The position numbers and the translations under genes were made by a program. Positions 20,021-28,465 of a stretch of 64,000 nt of DNA are shown here, piece by piece (position 1 is the first letter of the stretch; each line of letters begins with the position of its first letter). The notes under the pieces were generated by a model, which saw only the letters and a list, made by a program, of their open reading frames with translations, did not search any database and was not told where the DNA came from. Source of the stretch: Aeromonas tecta (GTDB taxonomy: Bacteria; Pseudomonadota; Gammaproteobacteria; Enterobacterales; Aeromonadaceae); contig NZ_CDCA01000020.1 in assembly GCF_000820185.1 (NCBI RefSeq), positions 714 through 64,713 of the forward strand, in the 5' to 3' direction.

Positions 20021-20754
20021 GTGATCACCTTATAAAGGCTGAATCTATAAAGAGATTGTTCCACATTCACCCCGTGGCAGCAAACAAGGACTGCAATCTC
20101 CCATTCATGAATAACTTGGCATTTCAAGCCAAGTTATAAACAAATCCCAGATCCACGCCTTGCAAGTTGCCCACCCAGACTGTGCATAAGCCTGTGATCA
20201 AGCTGGTATATACAGTAGTTTCATACCAGAACATCAAATCAGCCAATATCATACCTGATTCATGAAAAAACAAAATATTCATTTAAATACATATAGTTAA
20301 TATTTTAATGCTGGATCAAGATCCATGTCTTTTGGCCCAAAGGATCCTGGCTGTCAATTGTGAACAAGTTCCACTGCTCAAAGATCCACCAAGGCTAGTT
20401 TATCCACAAGGATGGCGCATTATCTGCACCGATATGGCCGGAAAAATCGGGGCATTCTCACATTTATTTCTATTCCCAGGCCTGTCATGACCACTTTATG
20501 CCAGTTATCCAAGATTTCTGTGGATAACTATGTGCAACAGCTAGGCCAAACCCTTGGACAACTCGTTTCAACCTGGATCCTTCTCTTCCAAGAACTGGAA
20601 AAAATAGTCAAATTCCTTTAAAATCATTGCTATAGCTTATAATGATTCATCCTTGCCCCACTGTGCACAACCGGGCGAGGATCGGTTATAAAAACAGCGA
20701 TCCTCAATAAGGATCACACTGACCAGACTCATCCCCCGTTAACAGGAGCCCTCC
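20021..20754. other. AT-rich gene-free region with DnaA boxes and clustered GATC sites (DARS2-like)
   Basis: No credible gene. Three perfect DnaA boxes (TTATNCACA): 20181-20189 on the minus strand, 20400-20408 on the plus strand, 20519-20527 on the minus strand. Two boxes with one mismatch lie at 20359-20367 and 20662-20670, and a half-good TTATCCAAG at 20505-20513 faces the third perfect box in inverted orientation. Eleven GATC sites lie in 734 bp, about four times the random expectation. In E. coli the DnaA-reactivating sequence DARS2 lies beside mutH, so this may be its counterpart. It also holds the rppH and mutH promoters; TATAAT at 20638-20643 is a likely mutH -10 box. Confidence 0.55.
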
Positions 20755-21429
20755 ATGCCCGCCAATCCCCAGTCAGAGCAGGAATTGCTGACTCGCGCCT
20801 ATGCCATGGCGGGCCTCACCCTGGCCCAGCTCGCCGCCACCGCCGGGATCCCGGTACCGCGGGATCTGCGGCGGGACAAGGGCTGGACCGGTCAGTTGAT
20901 CGAATGGCAGCTCGGCGCCAGTGCGGGCAGCAGGCCGGAGCAGGACTTTCCGGATCTCGGCATCGAGCTCAAGACGATCCCGGTCGATCCTCAAGGCAAA
21001 CCGCTGGAAACAACCTTCGTCTGTGTCGCTCCTCTCATCGGGGTCAGTGGTCTGCGCTGGGAGGAATCCAATGTGCGCAACAAGCTGTCGCGGGTGCTCT
21101 GGATCCCGGTGGAGGGCCATCGTGAGATCCCCATTGGCGAGCGCCGGGTCGGCATGCCCCTGCTGTGGAGCCCGAGTGAAGAAGAGGATCGCCTGCTGCG
21201 CCAGGATTGGGAGGAGCTGATGGACATGATAGTGCTGGGGGAAGTTGAGCAGATCAGCGCCCGCCACGGCCAGGTCATGCAACTCAGGCCCAAAGCCGCC
21301 AACAGCAAGGCGCTGACCCGTGCCATCGGCCGCAATGGTCAGCCGATCCAGACCCTGCCACGGGGCTTCTACCTCAAGATCCCGTTCACCCACCAACTGC
21401 TGCAACGCCACTTCGCCCTGCCCGTTTGA
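20755..21429 (+). CDS. mutH: DNA mismatch repair endonuclease MutH
   Basis: 224 residues, close to the E. coli length. The catalytic triad of the type II-like fold is visible as Asp64, Glu71 and Lys73 in [14 protein letters not shown]. The conserved [22 protein letters not shown] and [11 protein letters not shown] stretches are present. MutH, activated by MutS-MutL, nicks the unmethylated strand at hemimethylated GATC, so its presence implies Dam methylation in this organism. It is transcribed away from rppH, across a region rich in GATC sites. It is probably a single-gene unit followed by a separate small gene. Confidence 0.97.
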   Translation: MPANPQSEQELLTRAYAMAGLTLAQLAATAGIPVPRDLRRDKGWTGQLIEWQLGASAGSRPEQDFPDLGIELKTIPVDPQGKPLETTFVCVAPLIGVSGLRWEESNVRNKLSRVLWIPVEGHREIPIGERRVGMPLLWSPSEEEDRLLRQDWEELMDMIVLGEVEQISARHGQVMQLRPKAANSKALTRAIGRNGQPIQTLPRGFYLKIPFTHQLLQRHFALPV

Positions 21430-21512
21430 TCTTTGCTATCAACATCTTTGTCATAAAGTGATATAAAAATAACCAGACACACTTTCTTCGCAGTCAGTGA
21501 CAAGGAGGCTTC

Positions 21513-21842
21513 ATGCCGATAAACAAGCAGTTTCTCAAGTCGCGTCCCGAGGTCAAGGTGACCTTCGCAGTGGAAAAGGAGGCCGCGGGCGAGGCCGAAC
21601 AGGTCTTGCTGCTGGGGGAGTTCAGCCAGTGGCAACCCATTGAACTCAAACGAATGAAGAGTGGAGAGTTCAGGGCAACGCTCAATCTGCCCACCGATGG
21701 CCCCAGCCATTTCGAGTACTGTTATCAGCTGGTACAGCCGGGAGGAGAGACCCATTACGACAATGACTGGGCGGCCGATGACTATGTGCCCGGCCCGTTC
21801 GGACGAGACAACTCCGTGGTGCGAGTCAGTCAGCCCGCCTGA
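21513..21842 (+). CDS. Small isoamylase early-set (CBM48-like) domain protein
   Basis: 109 residues, no signal peptide, essentially one domain. VKVTFAVEKEAAGEAEQVLLLGEFSQWQPIEL, then FRATLNLPTDGPSHFEYCYQL and the aromatic/Asp-rich loop WAADDYVPGPFGRDNSVV are the marks of the AMPK/isoamylase N-terminal carbohydrate-binding module that binds glycogen-like glucans. Stand-alone versions occur in Vibrio and relatives without a known role. It has a GGAG-type SD and lies 83 bp after mutH. A bidirectional terminator follows. A function in glycogen metabolism is inference only. Confidence 0.8.
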   Translation: MPINKQFLKSRPEVKVTFAVEKEAAGEAEQVLLLGEFSQWQPIELKRMKSGEFRATLNLPTDGPSHFEYCYQLVQPGGETHYDNDWAADDYVPGPFGRDNSVVRVSQPA

Positions 21843-21862
21843 GCTGCGGATGACGGAAACAA

Positions 21863-21889
21863 AAAAGGCTCGCCATTGGCGAGCCTTTT
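21863..21889. terminator. Bidirectional terminator between CBM48-like gene and rplS
   Basis: The stem AAAGGCTCGCC/GGCGAGCCTTT has a three-base loop, with A-run and T-run flanks. It can stop the plus-strand gene and the convergent rpsP-rimM-trmD-rplS operon. Confidence 0.9.
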
Positions 21890-21927
21890 CACTACCTGTC
21901 GATTTCTCGACACTAATTCGAATCGAA

Positions 21928-22275
21928 TTAGTTGAGCTTCTCTTTGATACGAGCAGCTTTGCCGGACAGGTTGCGCAGGTAGTACAGTTTGGCGCGGCGA
22001 ACATCACCACGACGCTTCAGTTCTACACTGTGGATCAGCGGAGAGTGAGTCTGGAATACACGCTCAACACCTTCGCCGTTGGAGATCTTGCGAACGGTGA
22101 AAGCAGAGTGCAGACCGCGGTTACGCTTGGCAATGACGATGCCTTCGAAAGCCTGCAGACGCTCTTTACCACCTTCTTTAACACGAACTTGAACACGTAC
22201 GGTGTCGCCCTGGGCAAATGCCGGGATGTCGGTACGCAGTTGCTCTTGTTCAAGCTGCTGAATAATCTTGCTCAT
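21928..22275 (-). CDS. rplS: Ribosomal protein L19
   Basis: 115 residues, [20 protein letters not shown]… with [22 protein letters not shown], typical of bL19 at the subunit interface. It is the last gene of rpsP-rimM-trmD-rplS and lies 36 bp after trmD. The length and order are the same as in E. coli. The terminator at 21863-21889 lies downstream. Confidence 0.98.
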
Positions 22276-22311
22276 TGTCTTTCCTTACCTAGGATAAACT
22301 GAAAACTCTAC

Positions 22312-23058
22312 TTAGACGCTGTCACGCACTTCGCGGACATACTCGGCAAGAAGTGATTCTTGCTCGTCAGTCAGAGCTAGGTTGTTAATAAGTTCCGGCC
22401 TTCTCTGCCAGGTTCGTCCGAGCGATTGCTTGAGCCGCCAGCGTCGAATCACTTCGTGATTGCCGCTTGTCAGCGCCTCCGGCACCGCCAATCCATCCAA
22501 CAACTCCGGCCGAGTGTAGTGGGGATGATCCAGCAGGCCATCCGTAAAGGAGTCCTGCTCGGCACTGGCCTGATCACCCAAGACCCCTGGGACCAGACGC
22601 GAAACCGCATCGATCAGGGTCATGGCAGGCAACTCACCACCACTTAACACGTAATCACCAATAGACCACTCTTCGTCGACTTCGGTTTGGATCACGCGTT
22701 CGTCGACACCTTCGTATCGACCGGCGACCAGAATCAGTTTCTGATTTGTCGCCAACTCGGTTACGCCCGCTTGAGTCAGCTTGCGCCCCTGAGGAGAGAG
22801 ATAGATGACTTTCGCCCCGTCTCCCGCCGCTTGCTTGGCCGCATGAATTGCATCACGCAGCGGCTGCACCATCATCAACATTCCAGGACCACCACCATAA
22901 GGACGATCATCGACCGTACGGTGCTTGTCGTGGGTAAAGTCCCGAGGGTTCCAGCACTCAATCTGCAGCAGGCCACTCTTGACGGCCCGACCCGTTACCC
23001 CGTGCTCGGTAATGGCTCGGAACATTTCCGGGAAGAGGCTAATGACCCCAATCCACAT
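22312..23058 (-). CDS. trmD: tRNA (guanine-37-N1)-methyltransferase
   Basis: 248 residues. It has the SPOUT trefoil-knot methyltransferase fold, with [26 protein letters not shown] and the SAM site stretch [17 protein letters not shown]. It methylates G37 next to the anticodon using S-adenosylmethionine and so prevents +1 frameshifting. It sits between rimM and rplS in the ribosome-maturation operon; expression in E. coli is much lower than that of the flanking ribosomal genes. It ends in the normal [15 protein letters not shown] region. No oddities. Confidence 0.98.
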   Translation of the reverse strand: MWIGVISLFPEMFRAITEHGVTGRAVKSGLLQIECWNPRDFTHDKHRTVDDRPYGGGPGMLMMVQPLRDAIHAAKQAAGDGAKVIYLSPQGRKLTQAGVTELATNQKLILVAGRYEGVDERVIQTEVDEEWSIGDYVLSGGELPAMTLIDAVSRLVPGVLGDQASAEQDSFTDGLLDHPHYTRPELLDGLAVPEALTSGNHEVIRRWRLKQSLGRTWQRRPELINNLALTDEQESLLAEYVREVRDSV

Positions 23059-23092
23059 AAGAAACCTCCGGCACCCGTGTTAGCGCGGGAAA

Positions 23093-23614
23093 CTAGAAAC
23101 CAGGATCCCAATCAACTTCGATTGTTCGAGCAGTCAGATCAATATTCTTGATCACCTGCTCTTCCAGGAACGGAATCAACCGCTCCTTCGCACCAAAGGC
23201 ATCTTTTACATTGGCCTCAACCACCAACACATCGTTGGAGCCGGTTTCCATCAATTCGGTTACCTTGCCCAGGTCGTATCCCTTGGTGGTCTTGACGGAG
23301 CAACCAATCAGGTCACGCCAGTAGAACTCACCTTCAGGCAACGCAGGCAACAGATTAGCTGGTACGCCAATCTCGACATTGGTCAATGCCAGGGCATCCT
23401 CGCGCACATCGATACCATCGAGTTTGCAGATCAGACCCTTGTTGTGACGCTTCCAGGCCGAAACCTGAATCTCACGCCACTCCCCGTTCTGATGAATCAT
23501 CCAGGGGGTGTAATCGAAAATCGCTTCGGCAACATCGGTGAAGGAGTTCACTTTAAGCCAGCCCTTGATCCCGTAAACGGTGCCCAGGGTGCCCAGAACT
23601 ATAGGTTTTTCCAC
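23093..23614 (-). CDS. rimM: 16S rRNA processing protein RimM
   Basis: 173 residues. The N-terminal RimM domain begins [22 protein letters not shown]; a C-terminal PRC barrel contains [12 protein letters not shown] and the ending [10 protein letters not shown]. RimM binds S19 and helps maturation of the 30S head. It is the second gene of the rpsP operon, 24 bp after rpsP and 34 bp before trmD. Confidence 0.97.
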   Translation of the reverse strand: MEKPIVLGTLGTVYGIKGWLKVNSFTDVAEAIFDYTPWMIHQNGEWREIQVSAWKRHNKGLICKLDGIDVREDALALTNVEIGVPANLLPALPEGEFYWRDLIGCSVKTTKGYDLGKVTELMETGSNDVLVVEANVKDAFGAKERLIPFLEEQVIKNIDLTARTIEVDWDPGF

Positions 23615-23638
23615 CTTAACTCCCTACCGTTTGACTGA

Positions 23639-23887
23639 TTAAGCAGCTTTAGCAGCGTCTTTGATCAGCTTGGCAACGCGGTCAGAAACAGCGGCACCAG
23701 TAGCAACCCAATGCTCGATACGAGCCAGGTCCAGCTTCAGCTTTTCAGCGTTGCCGGTAGCAACCGGGTTGAAGAAACCAACGCGCTCGATGAAACGACC
23801 ATCACGGGCGCAACGGCTGTCGGAAACTACTACCTGGTAAAACGGACGCTTTTTCGCGCCACCACGTTGTAAACGAATGGTTACCAT
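23639..23887 (-). CDS. rpsP: Ribosomal protein S16
   Basis: 82 residues, [25 protein letters not shown]…, standard bS16. It is the first gene of rpsP-rimM-trmD-rplS. The ATG is preceded by an SD-like GAGGA. A strong promoter is visible upstream at 23958-23985. The gene is separated from ffh by a terminator; in E. coli ffh also precedes this operon. Confidence 0.98.
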   Translation of the reverse strand: MVTIRLQRGGAKKRPFYQVVVSDSRCARDGRFIERVGFFNPVATGNAEKLKLDLARIEHWVATGAAVSDRVAKLIKDAAKAA

Positions 23888-23957
23888 ATCGTCCTCATAA
23901 ACATCTAATGAACAAGGCCTGCAAATACGCAGACCCTAGCTTAAAATAAGCCGCGTA

Positions 23958-23985
23958 ATTCTACTTGGATTCGTAATAATTGCAA
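23958..23985 (-). promoter_or_regulatory. Sigma-70 promoter of the rpsP operon
   Basis: Read on the minus strand, TTGCAA (23980-23985) and TAGAAT (23958-23963) are spaced by 16 bp. They are followed by a GC-rich discriminator, as is usual for growth-rate and stringently controlled ribosomal promoters. It lies about 70 bp upstream of the rpsP start. Confidence 0.6.
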
Positions 23986-24020
23986 CCAAGCCAGTTATTT
24001 TTTGCGCAGGGAGTGGCATG

Positions 24021-24046
24021 AAAAAGGCCCACCAAGGGTGAGCCTT
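24021..24046 (-). terminator. Intrinsic terminator after ffh
   Basis: The stem AAAGGC…CACC / GGTG…GCCTTT has one mismatch, followed on the minus strand by a T5 run. It lies 22 bp past the ffh stop and separates ffh from the rpsP operon. Confidence 0.85.
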
Positions 24047-24067
24047 TCGGTCTGACAAGCAGGAACA

Positions 24068-25447
24068 TCAGAACGGGCCGCGGCCACCGCCACCGAATCC
24101 GGGCGGCAGCATGTTCTTCATCTGCCCCATCATCTTGCGCATGCCGCCCTTGCCGGACATCTTCTTCATCATGCGCTGCATCTCGGTGAACTGCTTGAGC
24201 AGCTTGTTCACGTCCTGTACCTGCATGCCGGAGCCCGCGGCGATGCGGCGCTTGCGAGAGCCCTTGATGAGATCGGGATGAGCACGCTCCTTGGGCGTCA
24301 TGGAGCTGATGATGGCCTCCATCCGCACGGTGAGCTTGTCATCCATCTGATCCTTCACGTTATCCGGCAGACCGGACATGCCAGGCAACTTGTCGAGCAT
24401 GCCCATCATGCCGCCCATGTTGCGCATCTGGGCCAGCTGCTCGCGGAAATCTTCCAGGTCGAAGCCCTTGCCACTCTTGACCTTGTCGGCCAGCTTGGCG
24501 GCTTTTTCCTTGTCGACGGTGCGTTCCACTTCCTCGATGAGGGAGAGCACGTCGCCCATGCCGAGGATGCGGGAGGCGAGCCGGTCCGGGTGGAAGGGTT
24601 CGAGCGCATCGCTCTTCTCACCCATACCGATGAACTTGACCGGTTTGCCGGTGATGTGGCGTACCGACAGCGCGGCACCACCACGGGCATCACCGTCCGC
24701 CTTGGTGAGGATGACACCGGTGAGCGGCAACGCCTCGTTGAAGGCCTTGGCGGTGTTGGCTGCATCCTGACCGGTCATGGCATCCACCACGAACAGGGTC
24801 TCGACCGGTTTGATGGTGGCGTGCAGATCCTGGATCTCCGCCATCATCTCGCTATCAACGTGCAGACGACCGGCGGTATCGACGATCACCACGTCATAGA
24901 ACTTCTTGCGGGCCTGATCGATGGCGGCGGTAGCGATCGCCACCGGCTTCTGGGTCACATCACTCGGGAAGAACTCGACCCCGATGTCACTGGCCAGGGT
25001 CTCCAGCTGCTTAATCGCCGCGGGACGGTAAACGTCCGCACTGACCACCAGCACCTTCTTCTTGTGGCGCTCTTTGAGCAACTTGGCCAGTTTGGCCACG
25101 GTCGTGGTCTTACCGGCACCCTGCAGACCCGCCATCAGGATGATGGCCGGTGGCTGGGCGGCCAGGTTGAGCTGCTCGTTGGCCTCGCCCATGACCGAGA
25201 CCAGCTCGCCATGCACGATCTTGATGAAGGCTTGGCCCGGGCTCAGCGACTTGGCCACTTCCTGGCCGACCGCCCGTTCCTTGACTCGCGCCACGAAGTC
25301 ACGCACGACCGGCAGGGCGACGTCCGCCTCGAGCAGCGCCATGCGTACTTCACGCAAGGTATCCTTGATGTTCTCTTCGGTCAGCCGGCCACGGCCACTG
25401 ACATTGCGCAGGGTGCGCGAGAGTCGTTCAGTCAAATTCTCAAACAT
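24068..25447 (-). CDS. ffh: Signal recognition particle GTPase Ffh
   Basis: 459 residues from the ATG at 25447 (MFENLTERLSRTLR), which matches the family; nine upstream codons of the open frame are ignored. The N domain is at 1-90. The G domain has GLQGAGKTTT, DVYRPAAI, VDTAGR and TKADGDARGG. The methionine-rich M domain near the end (GGMMGMLDKLPGM, FTEMQRMMKKM) binds 4.5S RNA and signal sequences. With 4.5S RNA and FtsY it brings inner-membrane proteins to SecYEG. It is a single gene between the duplicated intergenic segment and a terminator. Confidence 0.98.
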   Translation of the reverse strand: MFENLTERLSRTLRNVSGRGRLTEENIKDTLREVRMALLEADVALPVVRDFVARVKERAVGQEVAKSLSPGQAFIKIVHGELVSVMGEANEQLNLAAQPPAIILMAGLQGAGKTTTVAKLAKLLKERHKKKVLVVSADVYRPAAIKQLETLASDIGVEFFPSDVTQKPVAIATAAIDQARKKFYDVVIVDTAGRLHVDSEMMAEIQDLHATIKPVETLFVVDAMTGQDAANTAKAFNEALPLTGVILTKADGDARGGAALSVRHITGKPVKFIGMGEKSDALEPFHPDRLASRILGMGDVLSLIEEVERTVDKEKAAKLADKVKSGKGFDLEDFREQLAQMRNMGGMMGMLDKLPGMSGLPDNVKDQMDDKLTVRMEAIISSMTPKERAHPDLIKGSRKRRIAAGSGMQVQDVNKLLKQFTEMQRMMKKMSGKGGMRKMMGQMKNMLPPGFGGGGRGPF

Positions 25448-25476
25448 GACGCATTCCGGTTCTTGGCGTAACAAAT

Positions 25477-25628
25477 GGGGGGCATTATACCCCAGTCAGT
25501 ACCATGAGGACGATGATTCGCCGCACGTAGCGGCCACCAGCCATCACGCTGAGCGGGTCTAATAGAGTGGGAGCATCATACCTCAGTCAACGCCAGAGGA
25601 CGATTATTCACCGCACGCGGTGGTCACC
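25477..25628. repeat. Imperfect tandem duplication in the ffh-ypjD intergenic region
   Basis: Segment 25482-25539 recurs at 25573-25628 with an offset of 91 bp and about 79 percent identity, plus one single-base gap. The copies cover the region between the divergent ffh and ypjD starts, so both the promoter area of ffh and its copy may be active. No gene is affected. This is one of six such local duplications in the window. Confidence 0.65.
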
Positions 25629-25735
25629 TGCTACTTATATATGGGCAGTTAGCTCCTGGCACAACTGGCGAGCATATCTTGTGCAAGGTATACTGCCCCT
25701 CTTATCCATAAAGCTTGTTTAACAACGACCTGGTT

Positions 25736-26527
25736 ATGATCGTGATCTCTGTTCTGGCCCTGGCGTTTTACCTGCTGGCCATCATCGCCTCGCTGCATCT
25801 GCTGCTCAGTGCCAAGCCCGTCGGGCAGGTGTCGCTGTTCGCCTGCGTCGGTCTGGCCCTGACTGCCCACGGTATCGCGGTGGGAAGCGAAGTGCTGGCC
25901 ACTCACTCCGGCCAGAATCTCAGCATGCTGAACGTCGCCTCTCTGGTCAGCCTCATCATCAGCTGCTTCATGACTTGCGTGACCCGCCGTTTCAACGGCT
26001 GGATCCTGCTGCCCGTGGTCTACAGCTTCTCCGCGTTGCTGCTGGCGGCAAGCGCCCTCATTCCCGGCCGTTACATCACTCACCTGGAAGCCCATCCCCA
26101 GCTGTTGCTGCACATCGGGCTGGCTCTGATGGCGTATTCGGTGCTGATGATCGCCTGCCTGTTTGCGCTTCAGCTTGCCTACCTTGACCGGAAGCTGAAA
26201 TCCAGAAAAATCAGTAACCTGCCTGCCATGCCACCGCTGATGACGGTAGAAAAACGGCTGTTCCAGCTCATCTCGGCCGGTCTGTTCCTGCTGACGCTTT
26301 CCATCGCCTCCGGCCTGTTCTTCCTGGAAGACATGTTCGCCCAGGGCAAGTCCCACAAGGCGATCCTCTCGATCCTGGCTTGGTGCGTCTATGTGCTGCT
26401 GCTGTGGGGTCATCACACCCGCGGCTGGCGCGGGCGCAAGGTCATTACCCTGAGCCTCATCGGCAGCTTCATTCTGACACTGGCCTATTTTGGCAGTCGC
26501 TTCGTCAAGGAAGTCTTGCTGAGCTAA
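25736..26527 (+). CDS. ypjD: YpjD/CcsA-family inner membrane protein
   Basis: 263 residues from the ATG at 25736 (MIVISVLALAFYLLA); a TTG seven codons earlier is possible but has no SD and adds a polar stretch. About eight membrane segments, with the cytochrome c assembly (CcsA/CcmC-like) family pattern. That includes a conserved His in PQLLLHIGLALMAY and WGHHTRGWRGRKV near the end. YpjD is not needed for known cytochrome c maturation and its role is undetermined. It is divergent from ffh and 40 bp before corB, the ffh-ypjD-corB order of E. coli. Confidence 0.9.
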   Translation: MIVISVLALAFYLLAIIASLHLLLSAKPVGQVSLFACVGLALTAHGIAVGSEVLATHSGQNLSMLNVASLVSLIISCFMTCVTRRFNGWILLPVVYSFSALLLAASALIPGRYITHLEAHPQLLLHIGLALMAYSVLMIACLFALQLAYLDRKLKSRKISNLPAMPPLMTVEKRLFQLISAGLFLLTLSIASGLFFLEDMFAQGKSHKAILSILAWCVYVLLLWGHHTRGWRGRKVITLSLIGSFILTLAYFGSRFVKEVLLS

Positions 26528-26567
26528 ACGCTCACCCCTCTGCCACCTATCCAACAGGAGCCCCTTC

Positions 26568-27848
26568 TTGGACAGTATCTCAACGAGCACATTACTGATT
26601 GTTCTCGTTATCTTGATCGTCTTGTCTGCTTTCTTCTCGAGTTCCGAAACCGGTCTGATGTCCCTCAACCGCTACAAGTTGCGACATCTGGCCCAGACCA
26701 GGCACAAGGCCGCCCGCCGGGTAGAAAAACTGCTGGCGCGGCCGGATCGCCTGCTTGGTCTCATCCTCATCGGCAACAACCTGGTCAACATCCTGGCCTC
26801 CGCCATCGCCACCATCGTCTGCATCCGGCTGTTCGGGGACCTCGGCGTCGCCATCGCCACCGTCGGCCTGACCCTGGTGGTGCTGGTGTTTGGCGAAGTC
26901 ACTCCCAAGACGTTGGCCGCCATGTTCCCCGAGAAGATTGCCTATCCGGCCTCCTGGGTACTCAAGGGGCTGATGGTGCCCCTCGCCCCCTTCGTCTGGC
27001 TCATCAATGGCATCACCAACCTGCTGCTCAAGTTGATGCGACTGGATCACCGCAAGGATGACTCCCTCAACACCGAGGAGCTGCGCACCATAGTCAACGA
27101 GGCGGGCAGCCTAATCCCCCAGCGCCATCAGGAGATGCTGATCAGTATCCTGGATCTGGACAAGATGACGGTGGAGAACATCATGGTGCCGCGCAGCGAG
27201 ATCTATGCCATCGACATCAACGATGACTGGAAGACCATACTGCGTCAGCTGGCGCACTGCGCTCACACCAAGATCCTGCTCTATCGCGACAATATCGACG
27301 ATGTTGTCGGATTTTTACACGCGCGTGATGCGCTCAGGCTGGTCGCCAAGGATCAGTTCAGCAAGTCCAGCCTGCTGCGGGAGGTCGATCCCATCTACTT
27401 CATTCCCGAGGGGACACCACTCAACGTGCAACTGGCCAAGTTCCAGCGCAACAAGGAGCGGATCGGGCTGATTGTCGATGAATATGGCGATATTCAGGGG
27501 TTGATCACCCTGGACGACATCCTGGAGGAGATAGTCGGCGACTTCACCACCTCCATGACACCGGCGCCGAGCGACGAGATCCATCCCCAGCCGGACGGCT
27601 CTTTCCTGGTGGAAGGCTCGGCCAGCATCCGAGAGCTGAACAAGGAGATGAACTGGCATCTGCCCATCGACGGTCCCCGCACCCTCAACGGGCTGATCCT
27701 GGAGTATCTGGAGGAGATCCCCCAACCCAACATCAGCGTCAGGCTGGCGGGCTATCCCATCGAAATTCTCGACGTAGAGAACAACATGGTGAAGATGGCG
27801 CGGATCATGCCGCATCTATACCGTAACGAGTCAGGTTACGAGGATTGA
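26568..27848 (+). CDS. corB: CorB/YfjD-type CNNM-CBS transporter (HlyC/CorC family)
   Basis: 426 residues. The N-terminal CNNM membrane domain has SSSETGLMSLNRYKLRHLA and LIGNNLVNILASAIATI. Two CBS domains (about 200-330) follow, with MVPRSEIYAIDIND and IVDEYGDIQGLITLDDILEEIVGD. The C-terminal CorC_HlyC domain comes last. CorB proteins are linked to Mg2+ efflux and to CorA function. The start is TTG at 26568 with AGGAG eight bases upstream; the next in-frame ATG would delete the first helix, so TTG is the likely start. It is cotranscribed with ypjD and ends in a terminator. Confidence 0.93.
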   Translation: MDSISTSTLLIVLVILIVLSAFFSSSETGLMSLNRYKLRHLAQTRHKAARRVEKLLARPDRLLGLILIGNNLVNILASAIATIVCIRLFGDLGVAIATVGLTLVVLVFGEVTPKTLAAMFPEKIAYPASWVLKGLMVPLAPFVWLINGITNLLLKLMRLDHRKDDSLNTEELRTIVNEAGSLIPQRHQEMLISILDLDKMTVENIMVPRSEIYAIDINDDWKTILRQLAHCAHTKILLYRDNIDDVVGFLHARDALRLVAKDQFSKSSLLREVDPIYFIPEGTPLNVQLAKFQRNKERIGLIVDEYGDIQGLITLDDILEEIVGDFTTSMTPAPSDEIHPQPDGSFLVEGSASIRELNKEMNWHLPIDGPRTLNGLILEYLEEIPQPNISVRLAGYPIEILDVENNMVKMARIMPHLYRNESGYED

Positions 27849-27876
27849 AAAAAGGCTGCCGATGGCAGCCTTTTTC
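27847..27876. terminator. Bidirectional terminator between corB and nsrR
   Basis: The stem AAAGGCTGCC/GGCAGCCTTT has a three-base loop, with T-rich flanks in both directions. It sits between the convergent corB and nsrR. Confidence 0.9.
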
Positions 27877-27879
27877 GTC

Positions 27880-28356
27880 TTATTCGGTTTGCTCGTTTTC
27901 CTCATCCGGCTCCAGCACCAGGGTTGGAATCAACTCCCCGAATACCTTCTGCAACTCGTCGCGATTGGCGAGCAAGTCTTGCAAGGTATAGCTGTCCATC
28001 ACCGCCAGGAAGGCATTCATCGCCTCTTTCAAGGCACTCTTCAGCAGGCAGACCGAGACGATATGACAGACGGGAGAGTTGCAATCGATCCCGTCCAGAT
28101 TGCCTTCCAGTGCCCGGATCACCTGACCGATGTTGACGGACTCCGGGGCCCAGGCCATGCGGATCCCGCCATTCTTGCCGCGCTGGGACTGCAGATAGCC
28201 CAGCTTCACCAGCTGATTCACCACTTTCACCATGTGATTGCGGGACACGTCGTACAGGGCGGACACCTTGGCCACGCTCGACAATTCGCCCTCCGGCAAG
28301 GTGGCCAGATAGAGCAGGGCTCTCAATCCAAAATCGGTATAACTCGTGAGTCTCAT
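27880..28356 (-). CDS. nsrR: Nitric-oxide-sensing Rrf2 repressor NsrR
   Basis: 158 residues, an Rrf2-family winged helix (MRLTSYTDFGLRALLYLA; SRNHMVKVVNQLVKLGYLQSQRGKNGG). The three cluster cysteines are Cys92, Cys97 and Cys103 in the spacing C-x4-C-x5-C that marks NsrR, as distinct from IscR. The iron-sulfur cluster reacts with NO, which releases DNA. It is divergent from hmp, its classical target, and the 109-bp gap holds a palindrome of the right kind at 28413-28439. The acidic C-terminal tail is a little longer than in E. coli. Confidence 0.92.
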   Translation of the reverse strand: MRLTSYTDFGLRALLYLATLPEGELSSVAKVSALYDVSRNHMVKVVNQLVKLGYLQSQRGKNGGIRMAWAPESVNIGQVIRALEGNLDGIDCNSPVCHIVSVCLLKSALKEAMNAFLAVMDSYTLQDLLANRDELQKVFGELIPTLVLEPDEENEQTE

Positions 28357-28412
28357 AGTGCCTATGGCGCATAGCGCAAAATTGATTGTTGATTCAGATC
28401 AATTAAACATCT

Positions 28413-28439
28413 AGGATGCAACTTATTAAGTAACATTTT
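28413..28439. promoter_or_regulatory. Candidate NsrR operator between nsrR and hmp
   Basis: A 27-bp imperfect palindrome is centred on 28426. Its inner arms ACTTA and TAAGT are perfect, and the outer ATG/CAT are also symmetric; 9 of 13 base pairs match. The left arm AGGATGCAACTT resembles the NsrR half-site AAGATGCYTTT. It lies 27 bp upstream of the hmp ATG. Confidence 0.6.
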
Positions 28440-28465
28440 AAATGCTCAATTAGTAAGGACCTCTT

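Noticed and set aside
20308-20621. Two open frames of 60 and 69 codons in the rppH-mutH gap
   Set aside because: They have no convincing SD or domain, and they overlap each other and the DnaA boxes; the region looks regulatory.
20021-20754. Chromosomal origin oriC
   Set aside because: DnaA boxes and GATC sites are present, but the neighbours are rppH and mutH, not dnaA, rnpA, mnmG or mioC, and no 13-mer-like AT repeats were seen.
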